Source of the DNA: Roseovarius arcticus
GTDB taxonomy: Bacteria > Pseudomonadota > Alphaproteobacteria > Rhodobacterales > Rhodobacteraceae
DNA: 64,000 nucleotides
Assembly: GCF_006125015.1 (NCBI RefSeq)
Contig: NZ_SZZN01000001.1
Location: 2,294,001 to 2,358,000, forward strand
Direction: 5' to 3'
Position 1 is the first letter of the stretch. Each line of letters begins with the position of its first letter. This document shows positions 34,698-43,109 of this stretch, piece after piece. Position numbers and translations under genes: made by a program. The notes under the pieces were generated by a model. That model saw only the letters and a program-made list of their open reading frames with translations, had not been told where the DNA came from and did no database searches.

Positions 34698-34731
34698 AAA
34701 CGCCACTTGCTACTCTCTGCAGGCGGCGTTT
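34698..34731 (+). terminator. Possible terminator after phyR
   Basis: AAACGCC (34698-34704) can pair with GGCGTTT (34725-34731) around a 20-base loop, followed by TCGATTT. The 7-bp stem is weak and the loop long, but it sits 20 bases after the phyR stop between convergent genes. Confidence 0.35.
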
Positions 34732-34753
34732 TCGATTTCAGTTTCTGGTCAGC

Positions 34754-34915
34754 CTACTTGCGCATGACGCGTGCGATAAGAGCGATGACGAAAAGCACTG
34801 CAAATATCACGAACAGGATTTGCGCGATTCCCGCTGACGCCGATGCGATGCCTCCAAAGCCAAAGATAGCGGCAACAGCTGCAATGATGAAAAATACAAT
34901 TGCCCAATACAGCAT
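34754..34915 (-). CDS. DUF1328 (YtjA-like) small membrane protein
   Basis: A 53-residue, almost wholly hydrophobic protein, [20 protein letters not shown] with a second helix ending [10 protein letters not shown], the full DUF1328 family pattern. Function is unknown; homologues are common stress-induced membrane proteins. AAGGAA lies just before the ATG. A perfect EcfG promoter (GGAAC-N17-CGTT) ends 52 bases upstream, so it is a general stress gene. Confidence 0.9.
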   Translation of the reverse strand: MLYWAIVFFIIAAVAAIFGFGGIASASAGIAQILFVIFAVLFVIALIARVMRK

Positions 34916-34967
34916 GGTGAGTTCCTTTTCTTTCGATGTAGTATGGTAGGTACTGCTCGTTTCATCC

Positions 34968-34993
34968 AACGCAGCATCGCATTGACCGGTTCC
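34968..34993 (-). promoter_or_regulatory. EcfG-type promoter for DUF1328 gene (GGAAC-N17-CGTT)
   Basis: On the minus strand GGAAC covers 34993-34989 and CGTT covers 34971-34968, spacing 17: an exact consensus match. The expected transcript start is about 45 bases before the ATG. Confidence 0.75.
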
Positions 34994-35018
34994 AGCGGCA
35001 GACAATGATGATGCAAAT

Positions 35019-35044
35019 GGAACCGAAGGTCGCCCAGCCGCGTT
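35019..35044 (+). promoter_or_regulatory. EcfG-type promoter for DUF883 gene (GGAAC-N17-CGTT)
   Basis: GGAAC at 35019-35023 and CGTT at 35041-35044, spacing 17, exact consensus. It is back-to-back with the DUF1328 promoter, so the 164-base gap is a divergent stress promoter region. Confidence 0.75.
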
Positions 35045-35079
35045 GTCTGAGCGAAGCACAGAAATTCTAGGAGGCCACG

Positions 35080-35391
35080 ATGGCACAAAGCAAACCCGAT
35101 GCCGACGATCTGCACGCCCAGATCACTATCCTGCGCAATGACATCGCCAGCATTACCGAAACGCTTGGCGCAATCGCGAAAGCTCAGAAAGATGGCATGG
35201 CAGAAGCCGCACAAAAGCGCTTCAATGATGCGCGTGCTCGCGGCGCGGACGCGCTTTCGACAGCTCAGGCTCAGGCATCTGCCCTGAATGATCAAGCGCA
35301 CGAGTTCGTCCATGAGAAGCCTGCGCTGTCCTTGGGCATGGCTGCTGCACTTGGTTTTGTTGTGGGCATTTTGTCCACGTCACGCCGCTGA
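35080..35391 (+). CDS. DUF883 (ElaB/YqjD-like) membrane-anchored protein
   Basis: The 103-residue product has a long charged, Ala-rich helix (about 5-75) and one C-terminal membrane helix ([18 protein letters not shown]) ending in Arg-Arg, the layout of ElaB/YqjD proteins, which tether ribosomes or other partners to the inner membrane in stationary phase. AGGAGG precedes the ATG and an exact EcfG promoter lies upstream. It is followed by a holin-like gene five bases on. Confidence 0.85.
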   Translation: MAQSKPDADDLHAQITILRNDIASITETLGAIAKAQKDGMAEAAQKRFNDARARGADALSTAQAQASALNDQAHEFVHEKPALSLGMAAALGFVVGILSTSRR

Positions 35392-35396
35392 TCCCA

Positions 35397-35774
35397 GTGA
35401 TAGGGCTAGTTTCAGCTGTAAAGCATCGCTCAGCGCGCGCCATCAGGCGCGCGCTTTTGCGCGTTATAGGCGGCATTTTGGTATTGGTCGGCGTGGGCTT
35501 TCTGACCTCCGCCGGATGGATTGCTTTGGAAGATGCGTACTCATCGCTTGCCGCGGCACTTGTCATTGCATGCGTCTATCTGGGGCTGGGCTTGATCCTG
35601 TTTGGGATAACCGCATCCTCTGCCGACAGTGCGAGCCATGCGGCCGCCGAAGCCCCTCTGCGTGACCCTGCCACACCGCCGCGCACTGGCAGCATGTCGC
35701 CCTTGGCGGAGGCGTTTGTTATTGGCCTGAACGCAGCCTATGCAGCGCGTGGTCGCGGCCCATCCGGTCGTTAA
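35397..35774 (+). CDS. Holin-superfamily-like (phage_holin_3_6) membrane protein
   Basis: The 125-residue product starts with GTG at 35397 and has two helices (about 23-45 and 52-75) with the pattern RVIGGILVLVGVGFLTSAGW seen in the actinobacterial/proteobacterial putative holin family, which commonly follows DUF883 genes outside phages. The last 45 residues are polar and Ala/Pro-rich. Lysis function is not implied. Co-transcription with the DUF883 gene under the stress promoter is likely. Confidence 0.7.
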   Translation: MIGLVSAVKHRSARAIRRALLRVIGGILVLVGVGFLTSAGWIALEDAYSSLAAALVIACVYLGLGLILFGITASSADSASHAAAEAPLRDPATPPRTGSMSPLAEAFVIGLNAAYAARGRGPSGR

Positions 35775-35802
35775 ATCAACCCCGCGCGAGACGCCGGTAA
35801 AC

Positions 35803-36753
35803 CTAACTGCGCTCGCGACTCCGATCCATATTATCTGCGACGAATGCGCCGCGCTTGCCCATTGGTCTGGCAGGGCCGCGGGTGGTGTCCTTGCTCTGAA
35901 GTAGCTCAAGCTCGGCATTAAGGGCGGCGCCCAAAAGACAGACAAATGCGCTGATATAGAGCCACAGTAATAAAACGATAACGGCACCCAATGAGCCGTA
36001 TATTTTGTTATAGTTGCCAAAATTCTGCAAATAGACCGTAAAGCCCCATGTCGCGAGCGCCCACAGAAGCGTGGCCGCGACCGCCCCAGGCGTGATCCAA
36101 CCCGCGCGCGCAACGCGGCGACGATTGGGTGCATAGCGATAGAGAAGCCCCAGCGCCAACATCACGGTCGAGATTGCGACGCTCCACCGCAGAACCTCGG
36201 CGATGAAGGTTGCGAAGGGGCCAATCGGCAGAAACGCCAGAACGACAGGCGCGACGACCAGCGCGGCGAAACAAGCAAGCGCAAGTATCACGAGACCGCC
36301 CGTGAGGCCGAATGCCACCATTATGTGACGCACGCCGCCCCTGTTCCGCTCGCCGTAGACAGCGTTCAAACCAATGATCAGCGCACCAATCCCCGCCCGC
36401 GCAGACCACAGCGCTAACCCGACCGAGATCATCCCCGCCCAGCCTAGTGTCGTGGTATCCGCCGCGACCAATTCCGCCACACGCGAGGTTAAAAGGTCAG
36501 CCACCTCGTCTGGCAAGAGTGTCGTGAAGTCAGATACCTGCGCCGCGACCAAACTCGGATCAGCGACAAAGCCCCAGAGCGCAATCAGCGCCGCGATGGC
36601 CGGAAAGGTGGCAAGGATGCCGAAAAAGCCAATACCAGAGGCGATGAGGTTCAGGTTCTTTTCGCCGATCAACCTTCCGACGCCTTTAAGCGCGGGCCAG
36701 AGATCTTTGGGCCAGTGCGACCGGCCATAGGCGGCCGCACCGCGCACGCTCAT
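35803..36753 (-). CDS. YihY/BrkB family inner-membrane protein
   Basis: The 316-residue product has about six helices and the YihY/UPF0761 signatures: GIGFFGILATFPAIAALIALWGF near residue 40 (in pieces), LWSARAGIGALIIGLNAVYGE, and the NYNKIYGSLGAVIVLLLWLYISAF segment. The family was once thought to be ribonuclease BN; its true role in the envelope is unsettled. It overlaps the small upstream gene by four bases and converges on the holin-like gene. The tail is charged and may be cytoplasmic. Confidence 0.88.
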   Translation of the reverse strand: MSVRGAAAYGRSHWPKDLWPALKGVGRLIGEKNLNLIASGIGFFGILATFPAIAALIALWGFVADPSLVAAQVSDFTTLLPDEVADLLTSRVAELVAADTTTLGWAGMISVGLALWSARAGIGALIIGLNAVYGERNRGGVRHIMVAFGLTGGLVILALACFAALVVAPVVLAFLPIGPFATFIAEVLRWSVAISTVMLALGLLYRYAPNRRRVARAGWITPGAVAATLLWALATWGFTVYLQNFGNYNKIYGSLGAVIVLLLWLYISAFVCLLGAALNAELELLQSKDTTRGPARPMGKRGAFVADNMDRSRERS

Positions 36754-36953
36754 GCGCTGCCCTTGGCACTACGTGGACCAAAGATGAGCCAGAGAACAAA
36801 TCCAAGGATCGGCAGCAAGATGACCGTCACGATCCACAAAACCTTGCGCCCAGAGGAGGCAGCAGAGCCAAAGATCAAAACGATTGCCCAGACGTCGCAT
36901 ACCAAGACGATGAAGCCGCCCACACTTGTCACGTCGACCATATCGTTGACCAT
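36750..36953 (-). CDS. Small membrane protein of the PLDc_N type
   Basis: A 67-residue protein with two helices; the second reads VLWIVTVILLPILGFVLWLIFGPR, the hallmark of the phospholipase-D N-terminal (PLDc_N) domain that here stands alone. Such stand-alone forms are common and uncharacterised. It overlaps the YihY gene start by four bases, so the two are translated together. The ATG at 36953 is used; an internal ATG at 36941 is possible. The 253 bases upstream hold no recognisable stress promoter. Confidence 0.75.
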   Translation of the reverse strand: MVNDMVDVTSVGGFIVLVCDVWAIVLIFGSAASSGRKVLWIVTVILLPILGFVLWLIFGPRSAKGSA

Positions 36954-37206
36954 CCTTTGCTTTCATGCGCAGCGTAGTACCTAAAGCGGGCCGCTGCGTT
37001 CGCAAGTTTCATTTTGCATGCTTTGCGCGCCGTCCCTGGGTCTGAACCCAATGCAAGCAGCATTAACCATTGTCGGCCACGGGTCGGCGTCAGCTATCGC
37101 AATGTCACTCACACGGTCGCGCCGCGTATACAAGCGCGCACATGGCGACGAGACGTGCCTATGACGCAGGTCCATATGGCCGATCGGCCTGACTACCAAG
37201 TGCGCA

Positions 37207-37791
37207 TTATTGATCGCTGACGATCTCACCCGACACGCCGGTCCCGCCCAAATGATACCAAGGCTTGCGGTCGCTGGGATGCGCGCCGGGGCCGCCGGGG
37301 CGGAACCAGATCAGGATGCCACCCGACTCGCCAAAGCCACCATCGAGGTCGTTAAAGACCACTTGGCGTGGGAAGTGCACCTTGAGCGGGCGCGCCTCAT
37401 CGCCTGCGCGCCAAGGTCGGTCCGTGGTGATGCAATTCGCCTCCATCCCGGCATAGCTCTCTGCCGGATCGACCTGCCGCAGGAAGCCGAGGCCCTGCGC
37501 CACACCCTGCCCCGCCATGGTGACCCCGCCGCTGTCCAGTACTTTGGGCGCAGAGCGGCGCGTCATCACAGACTGATTGATGCTTTCGGCCCAGACGCCG
37601 CAGATGCCGGTGCGTCCGCCGATGTTACGAGCATCCACCGCCACCGAGATACCGCCGGGCGATGTAAACGTACCACCGCCCATCGCGGGCGACGGGCCAA
37701 GCGTCGCCTGCCCGGCCGGCACGTTCGGAGTACAAGCGATAAGGCCCGTAAGGCCAATCGCGGCCAGAGAAAGTTTTACTGCATTGATCAT
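37207..37791 (-). CDS. Putative lipoprotein, unknown function
   Basis: The 194-residue product has a lipoprotein signal with lipobox GLIAC (Cys near residue 20) and a mature part rich in Gly, with no family I recognise. Two further cysteines (TGICGVWAES and EANCITTD) could form a disulfide. The segment GICGVWAESINQSVMTRRS recalls small alphaproteobacterial outer-membrane or periplasmic proteins. ATG at 37791 with AAAGGTGA upstream is chosen; the open frame begins with GTG at 37800. The gene stands alone between the YihY pair and the sulfotransferases. Confidence 0.75.
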   Translation of the reverse strand: MINAVKLSLAAIGLTGLIACTPNVPAGQATLGPSPAMGGGTFTSPGGISVAVDARNIGGRTGICGVWAESINQSVMTRRSAPKVLDSGGVTMAGQGVAQGLGFLRQVDPAESYAGMEANCITTDRPWRAGDEARPLKVHFPRQVVFNDLDGGFGESGGILIWFRPGGPGAHPSDRKPWYHLGGTGVSGEIVSDQ

Positions 37792-37854
37792 CACGGTCAC
37801 CTTTGGGTCCGGTTCTTATTATAACATAGACGCGTACGGTGTGCTGCCAATACC

Positions 37855-38724
37855 TTAGCCACCGCGCGCAAATTCTTCGGTCTCGCGCAGCATCTCGGGA
37901 TAGTGCTGCTCCAACGCAGGCAAGAATGCCTCGCGGATGCGGCCCACCTGAGCGGGGGTCAAATCGTCCTTCCAGACGCCCGCCTGTCCCTTGGCAAAGA
38001 AGTTGGCCATACCCTCTGGCTTTTCGGTAAAGCCATGTTCGCGCTCTTGTTTCTGCATCTTGTCAAAGGCCGTCGCCTTGATCGCGCGGGCCAGTTTAGC
38101 GCCGTCCACCTTCTGGCCCAGGAATACCTCCAAGAGGCCGCGCATCTCGCGCGCAGGCTTCACTAGCAGATCCTCATACCGAATGACGCGGCGCTTCAAT
38201 CCCGGCGCGCTCGTCCATGAGTGAACGTGATCGTCCCACCGTCCCAGCACATCAAAAATACCCGTAGGCGTGCCCATCACCGTGTCGGGGTTACACATCC
38301 GCTTGATCGCTGTGTCGATATCCGCCGACTGATGCCGGGCAAAACTGGGCGCCAGGTCGAACGGATTGCGTATCAGATATATCCCACCAGACGTAACCTC
38401 GGGCGGTATAACATCCTGCCCCTCAAGGCGGATCGTCTGGCAATGGGTTTTGACAAAATGATGGTTGGGGCGCGATCCGGCGATCAGGCGCAGGGCCCCG
38501 GGGCGTACGCGCATCCACGCCTTCAGGTCCGTCCCATTATAGGCGCCGCCATTCGCGGCATCATAGAAATCCTGCCGCACGTCGGCCGTGGTGAAATTGC
38601 GCAGGTTATTGATGTCGGGTGCCTGCCCTGCTGGCATGAAATAATGCGCAAGCAAGCTCCGCATCCATGTATTGCCCGATTTGGGGTAGGATGCGATCCA
38701 GATGATCCTTTTCAGGCTGCTCAT
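37855..38724 (-). CDS. Sulfotransferase, PAPS-dependent type
   Basis: The 289-residue product has the 5'-phosphosulfate-binding loop ASYPKSGNTWMRSLL near the N-terminus and the 3'-phosphate-binding segment IYLIRNPFDLAPSFARH. It should transfer sulfate from PAPS to a hydroxyl or amine acceptor. The ATG at 38724 is preferred over the TTG at 38739. It overlaps by spacing of one base with the stop of a second, homologous sulfotransferase, so a tandem duplication with divergence is likely. Nearby glycosyltransferases suggest a surface glycan as acceptor. Confidence 0.87.
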   Translation of the reverse strand: MSSLKRIIWIASYPKSGNTWMRSLLAHYFMPAGQAPDINNLRNFTTADVRQDFYDAANGGAYNGTDLKAWMRVRPGALRLIAGSRPNHHFVKTHCQTIRLEGQDVIPPEVTSGGIYLIRNPFDLAPSFARHQSADIDTAIKRMCNPDTVMGTPTGIFDVLGRWDDHVHSWTSAPGLKRRVIRYEDLLVKPAREMRGLLEVFLGQKVDGAKLARAIKATAFDKMQKQEREHGFTEKPEGMANFFAKGQAGVWKDDLTPAQVGRIREAFLPALEQHYPEMLRETEEFARGG

Positions 38725-38725
38725 C

Positions 38726-39646
38726 TCACAAGTATCCAAAGCGTTTCATGGTTGCGCGGTGATCGGTCCGCATCTTCTCGATCAAGTCATCGCTCAGCGC
38801 CTCTTTCCAGGCGCCTGCCTTGCCGGAAGTAAAGAACGTCTCGCTCTTGCCGGGGTTCTCCTTGAAACCGCTGGCTTTTTCCTGGCTCGACACCTCGTCG
38901 AAACTGGCAAAGCGAATGGCTTTTTTCAGCCTTTCCTCCTCCACTGGAACGCCAAGGTGACGGACGAGCGCACCGAACGCTTCCTCAGGTTTTTCCAGCA
39001 TATCCTCGTACCGCAGGACAAGGCTGGGATAGGGCGAATTGCTAGTCCAGCTGCACACATGTTCGGACCAAGAGCCGAGGAATTGCCATACGGCAGCGCC
39101 GTCGCTGGCATTTGCGTTGTCGCTGCGCCCGATTGCGTCAACCGCGTCCGCAGGTGTGATCCCATAATGGCGAGCGTATGACAGGACCATATCCATCGGG
39201 TTGCGCACGATGTAAACGGCCGAGCGTGTGTATTCAGCCGGGATCAGTTGCGTGCCATAGGCGGCGCTGCGAATGTTGTGCGTCTTGACCAGATTGACGT
39301 CAGCATTATTGCCAATAATACCGCGCAGCACCTTGTCGCGCAGGCGAAGCGTCGTTTCAACGTCGCTTAGATCGGGCGTATTGGGGGCGGCGACCATATT
39401 GTAGGTCTTGGTGATGGAATCGCCCATGCCAAATCGGTGGACCTGATTGATCGATACAGGCTGATCGAGGTTCATCAGATAATTGGCGAGAAATATCCGC
39501 GTCCACGTGTTGCCCGATTTCGGGTAGGACGCCAGCCAGACGATACTGGCTTTTGGTGGGCTGGCCTTTGGCGCGTTGGCCTTTGGCTTGTTACCCTTGG
39601 ATGCGGCCTTGTGCGGCACGCTTTTCTTTGTCGGTCTTTTGCTCAT
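38726..39646 (-). CDS. Sulfotransferase, second of tandem pair
   Basis: The 306-residue product has a Lys/Pro/Ala-rich N-terminal extension of about 35 residues absent from its neighbour, then ASYPKSGNTWTRIFLANY and VYIVRNPMDMVLSYARHYG. The C-terminal half follows the same order as the neighbour (SWSEHVCSW, LRYEDMLEKP, ASFDEVSSQEKASGF). The extension holds repeated KA/PK steps and may be disordered. It is transcribed first of the pair; its start lies 48 bases past the porin terminator on the opposite side. Confidence 0.87.
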   Translation of the reverse strand: MSKRPTKKSVPHKAASKGNKPKANAPKASPPKASIVWLASYPKSGNTWTRIFLANYLMNLDQPVSINQVHRFGMGDSITKTYNMVAAPNTPDLSDVETTLRLRDKVLRGIIGNNADVNLVKTHNIRSAAYGTQLIPAEYTRSAVYIVRNPMDMVLSYARHYGITPADAVDAIGRSDNANASDGAAVWQFLGSWSEHVCSWTSNSPYPSLVLRYEDMLEKPEEAFGALVRHLGVPVEEERLKKAIRFASFDEVSSQEKASGFKENPGKSETFFTSGKAGAWKEALSDDLIEKMRTDHRATMKRFGYL

Positions 39647-39694
39647 CTGTCCCGCCTGTATGCAGGTTGCATTTCAGACCTGCAAATAAACGAA

Positions 39695-39720
39695 CGGGAG
39701 GGGCGTTGCCACCCCTCCCG
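39695..39720 (-). terminator. Terminator after the porin gene
   Basis: CGGGAGGGG and CCCCTCCCG form a perfect 9-bp stem with an 8-base loop. Read on the minus strand, the stem is followed by TTCGTTTATTT. It lies 25 bases after the porin stop and would shield the sulfotransferase genes from porin transcription. Confidence 0.75.
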
Positions 39721-39745
39721 CTTATTTCAGCTAACGAACCTAGTC

Positions 39746-40852
39746 TTAGAAGGACAGGTTGATGCCGGTGCCGATGACAGTACCACCGACGTCGCGGTAG
39801 GCAGCGCCAGCCAAGCCATTGTCTGCGTCCACCTGGACGACATAGATGTCCCAGTCAACGCCCGGGCCCAGATCGCGGCTTGCGCCGATACGGTAGGCTT
39901 CGTAGTCAGCGTTTCCGCCGCCAGCGACTGTCTGCTCACCCTGGTAGGTCAGAGCTTCGAGCGCCCACGGACCTGCGATGTCGTAGGTAACACCAAAGCT
40001 CCAGCCTTCGTTGTCGCCAACGCCGCCGACGCCGCCATTGTCGTTCTCGGCATAGCTACCACCGACGGTGAAGTCAGCAAAGCCAACCTGTGCGCCAACG
40101 CCCCAAGTTTCGGGATCCGAGTTACCCAATGTGGGCGTGTCGCCAACACCGTAGCGAGCGGCCAGCGTGACGCTGGTCGTGCCGAATGTCTGGCTGTAGT
40201 TCACACCAATGTCGAAGATGTCCGACAGCACTGTGTTTTTATCGACGCCGAAGGAGTTGCCGACGTTAATGGCACCGGTGGGTGCGTAGGAAACGCCCAC
40301 TGTCAGACCGTTGAACGAAGGTGTGAAGTACGTCAGACGCGAAACGTCGTTGTTACCTGCAACTTCGGTGTAGCTCGACAAGCCAGCCTGGCGGAAGCCG
40401 CCCGGGAATGCTGCCGAGAACGGGATGAATGTAGAGATCGATGGCGAGTTGATGTACATGGAAGTAACGCCAGGCGCGCCAACCATGGACTTGTAACCAG
40501 CCGAGTTCTCGGAACCGATGATGATCTGGCCCAGTGTGTCGGAGCTGATCGTCATGTACGACTCGTCGATTTCCGAACCGCCGTTCTCGCCTTCCAGCTG
40601 AACGTTCACACCGAATGTCAGGCCGTTGTCCAGCGTGATCGAAGGTGTGAAGATGATCTCGGAGTTCGAGTGGATGTCGACGCCGTCATAGTCGCCGCCG
40701 GCCGTCAGAGCGGAGCCGTACAGATCCGCGTATGCGACGTGCTGGCTCATGAAACCGCCGAATGAAACGTCCCATTCTTGTGCGGCGGCAGGTGCTGCCA
40801 GTGCGATTGTGCCCAGGGCGATTGCGCTGGTGCTAAGCAGATGCTTTTTCAA
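39746..40852 (-). CDS. Gram-negative porin
   Basis: The 368-residue product has a signal peptide (KKHLLSTSAIALGTIALAA, cleavage after AAAQ region) and a beta-rich mature part with alternating polar/hydrophobic strands, ending in LSF with the terminal Phe needed for outer-membrane assembly. The pattern is that of Rhodobacter-type trimeric porins. The start is TTG at 40852, directed by GAGGAGGGA eight bases upstream; the open frame runs far upstream without meaning. Strong codon bias toward common codons fits high expression. A terminator follows. Confidence 0.92.
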   Translation of the reverse strand: MKKHLLSTSAIALGTIALAAPAAAQEWDVSFGGFMSQHVAYADLYGSALTAGGDYDGVDIHSNSEIIFTPSITLDNGLTFGVNVQLEGENGGSEIDESYMTISSDTLGQIIIGSENSAGYKSMVGAPGVTSMYINSPSISTFIPFSAAFPGGFRQAGLSSYTEVAGNNDVSRLTYFTPSFNGLTVGVSYAPTGAINVGNSFGVDKNTVLSDIFDIGVNYSQTFGTTSVTLAARYGVGDTPTLGNSDPETWGVGAQVGFADFTVGGSYAENDNGGVGGVGDNEGWSFGVTYDIAGPWALEALTYQGEQTVAGGGNADYEAYRIGASRDLGPGVDWDIYVVQVDADNGLAGAAYRDVGGTVIGTGINLSF

Positions 40853-41330
40853 GGTGTGTCCCTCCTCAGAGTAGCAGGAAATGATGTGTGTCATGATCCG
40901 CCGCCTCCTAAGGATGGACGCGACTTGAAAACCAAATGCTGTATTTAGCCGCCTCCTGTCAACGAACCCCGCCGGGCGGGGGCGGATGTTGCCCAGAATG
41001 TGACGTTTTAGGCACACAGAATCGGCGAAAACGGCGCGAAATATGAAAAATACACTTATTTTTAAGGGTTTCCGCCAATGGGGCTGTTGAGCACGACCTA
41101 TTCGGCCAAACCCGCCCGCTGTGCCCCAGCATCTGTGCAAAAGGCCGCCAGCGATGCCTTGCGGGCGCTTATCGGCGACTCGCGCCGGAATAATCTGAGC
41201 GGCATTTTGCCTGCGACGGCGCCCTCTCAGTATACCGCACCGCACGCTAACCCCCAGCGCGCCTTGCACGGGGGGCGCCGAATCGCGCAGGGTGTTCAAA
41301 CCGTCTCACCTGCCTGACCGAGGACCGTAT
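40853..41330. other. 478-base non-coding region upstream of porin and aldolase
   Basis: No convincing gene is seen. On the minus strand a TTGACA (40962-40957) lies 105 bases before the porin start and may be its minus 35, with AT-rich DNA after it. Upstream of it lies a GC stem (CCCCGC-CGG-GCGGGG near 40967-40981) and an AT-rich stretch near 41040-41066. The word CCGCCTCCT occurs twice (near 40907 and 40950). Open frames here lack ribosome sites and family features. Confidence 0.5.
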
Positions 41331-42098
41331 ATGACCCCCCAAATGACAAAGCCCGCCGAACAACCCAACATCCAGCATTGGGAGGCCCGCACCCACATGG
41401 CCGCCGCCTTTCGATGGACCGCGCGGTTAAACATGCATGAGGCGGTGGCGAACCACTTCAGCCTTGCGGTGAATGAGGACGGCACTGAATTCCTTATGAA
41501 CCCCGATCAGGCGCATTTTGCACGCATCCGCGCGTCGGATCTGCTGCTGCTGGACGCGAACGATCCCACCACGTTGGATCGCCCCGGCGCGCCTGACCCC
41601 ACAGCTTGGGGGCTACACGGCTCCGTTCACCGCCGCTGCCCTCACGCGCGCTGTGTCATGCATATCCATTCGATCCACGCTACCGTGCTGGCCAGCCTCG
41701 CCGACAGCCGCCTGCCCCCAATCGATCAGAACTGCGCGACGTTCTTTGGCCGCTATGTCATCGACGAGGGGTATGGCGGTCTCGCCCTAGAGGCCGAGGG
41801 TGAGCGATGCGCGGCGCAACTGCAGGTCCCGTCGAAAAAGGTCATGATCATGGGCAATCATGGCGTGTTAGTGCTGGGCGATAGCGTAGCCGATGCCTTT
41901 AACCGCATGTATTATTTCGAGCGCGCGGCCGAGACATACATTCGCGCGCTGCAAACCGGCCAGCCCTTGCGCGTGTTGCCGGACGCCATCGCCGAGAAGA
42001 CTGCCGCCGAGTTGGAAGGCTATCCCGGACAGTCGGACAGGCATTTGAGCGAACTGATGGCGATACTGGATGATGAGGGGTCAAACTACGCGACCTGA
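41331..42098 (+). CDS. Class II aldolase/adducin family protein
   Basis: The 255-residue product has the class II aldolase fold with zinc ligands in CVMHIHSIHAT (HIH) and the late His in IMGNHGVLVLGDS, and the ARLNMHEAVANHFSLA opening of the family. Members include fuculose-phosphate aldolases, epimerases and decarboxylating enzymes; a subset are annotated as hypothetical because no phosphate-binding set is kept. The ATG at 41331 follows GAGGA. It stands alone and no pathway neighbour identifies its substrate. Confidence 0.87.
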   Translation: MTPQMTKPAEQPNIQHWEARTHMAAAFRWTARLNMHEAVANHFSLAVNEDGTEFLMNPDQAHFARIRASDLLLLDANDPTTLDRPGAPDPTAWGLHGSVHRRCPHARCVMHIHSIHATVLASLADSRLPPIDQNCATFFGRYVIDEGYGGLALEAEGERCAAQLQVPSKKVMIMGNHGVLVLGDSVADAFNRMYYFERAAETYIRALQTGQPLRVLPDAIAEKTAAELEGYPGQSDRHLSELMAILDDEGSNYAT

Positions 42099-42209
42099 GC
42101 GCGCGGCGCCTGATACCATGCAATTCATGCTGCTTCGTAAGAAGTGCTCGTTTAGGTAGGCCCGTTTGGCCGGTAAGCCCAATAACGACGGCGTGGCTAC
42201 ATTAGCCGC

Positions 42210-42232
42210 GGGCGCGTTCAACCCGCGCGCCC
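42210..42232 (+). terminator. Possible terminator after the class II aldolase gene
   Basis: GGGCGCG and CGCGCCC pair over seven bases around a 9-base loop, followed by TTACTTACTTGTT. The T content is modest and the distance from the stop is 112 bases. The rest of the 287-base gap to the next gene shows nothing recognisable. Confidence 0.35.
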
Positions 42233-42385
42233 TTACTTACTTGTTGCTGGTCGGCAACTGGGTCGGATTCCTCAGGACGTGAGCATAGACGGCTTCGGAC
42301 CCAGCCGGACGCTATTGGTCTGTCACTCTCAGCGCTACATTGCGGGGATCATTCCAGATTGGGCGGTTCGATCCGCCGGAACACA

Positions 42386-42886
42386 TTACTCAGGTATCGC
42401 CCCAAGCTCACTAGATTGCGCAATCAGGCGCGTGATGAATTTATCCGCCAAGATTTGCATCAGCCGACGTTCTGCGTCCCGCCTCTGCACATCCCGAAAA
42501 CCACCATCGGCCGTGTAGCTGGTGAATCCCTCCACACTACTCACAAGCTCGACCTTCTGCGTCGTCTGGTCAACAAACTCAGATGTAACCGTCCCAACCA
42601 CTTGGACGCGGGAAACACCAACGACGTCCAGCCCTTGGTAGCTTAACGCGACATTGTACCTCACTTTGTATTGCGTATTTTGCGACGGGGGAATCCGCTG
42701 TTCAACCGCCTTGAGGTAATCATACTCGATCTGGTTATCTGGATCCTCTAGGACCACATTCCTCAGCACCTCGCTGCTCGCTGAGTTTTCGCCATAAACG
42801 GGCGTAAAGCCGCAAGACGGCAAGCCCAAAAGCAGCGCCATCGCTATCGCTGACGTCATTGCTACTCTTGAGATCTGCATATTCAT
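42386..42886 (-). CDS. LptE-like LPS-assembly lipoprotein, probable paralogue
   Basis: The 166-residue product has a lipoprotein signal (lipobox around LPSC, Cys near residue 25) followed at once by CGFTPVYG, the signature of alphaproteobacterial LptE, the outer-membrane partner of LptD in lipopolysaccharide insertion. In Rhodobacterales the main lptE lies after leuS, so a copy beside glycosyltransferases is probably a paralogue. It has a polar tail with ERRLMQILADKFITRL. The ATG at 42886 follows AAAGG; the GTG at 42904 is the frame start. Confidence 0.75.
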   Translation of the reverse strand: MNMQISRVAMTSAIAMALLLGLPSCGFTPVYGENSASSEVLRNVVLEDPDNQIEYDYLKAVEQRIPPSQNTQYKVRYNVALSYQGLDVVGVSRVQVVGTVTSEFVDQTTQKVELVSSVEGFTSYTADGGFRDVQRRDAERRLMQILADKFITRLIAQSSELGAIPE

Positions 42887-43109
42887 CCTGTTGCCTTTAG
42901 TCACGCACCGTCACTTTGAAAGAAAACCTGTTCGTCGCGGCGGAGCGTCCTGTCCGATCGTCATTAGCGCAATGCCTTGCCCGGCGTTTGTGATTATCAT
43001 GAAATGAATTAGCTCAACTCGCGGCTATCAGCAACCTGAACTGGCCGCGCGATATGGCTGAGCGGCGGCAGCCAAGTCCATGCTCACCCTTCACTGCCAG
43101 TTCCAAGCC

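Noticed and set aside
35397..35774. Prophage or lysis cassette because of a holin-like gene.
   Set aside because: No endolysin, tail or integrase genes are near; this holin-like family is common beside DUF883 stress genes.
37178..37189. GGCCGATCGGCC palindrome after the lipoprotein gene, considered as terminator.
   Set aside because: The arms leave no room for a loop and no T-run follows on the minus strand.
41078..41317. A 79-codon open frame between the porin and the class II aldolase.
   Set aside because: No ribosome site and no recognisable features; composition fits random GC-rich DNA.
42361..42380. A GGCGGTTCGATCCGCC segment resembling a tRNA T-arm.
   Set aside because: The loop has six instead of seven bases and no acceptor, D or anticodon arms can be built around it.
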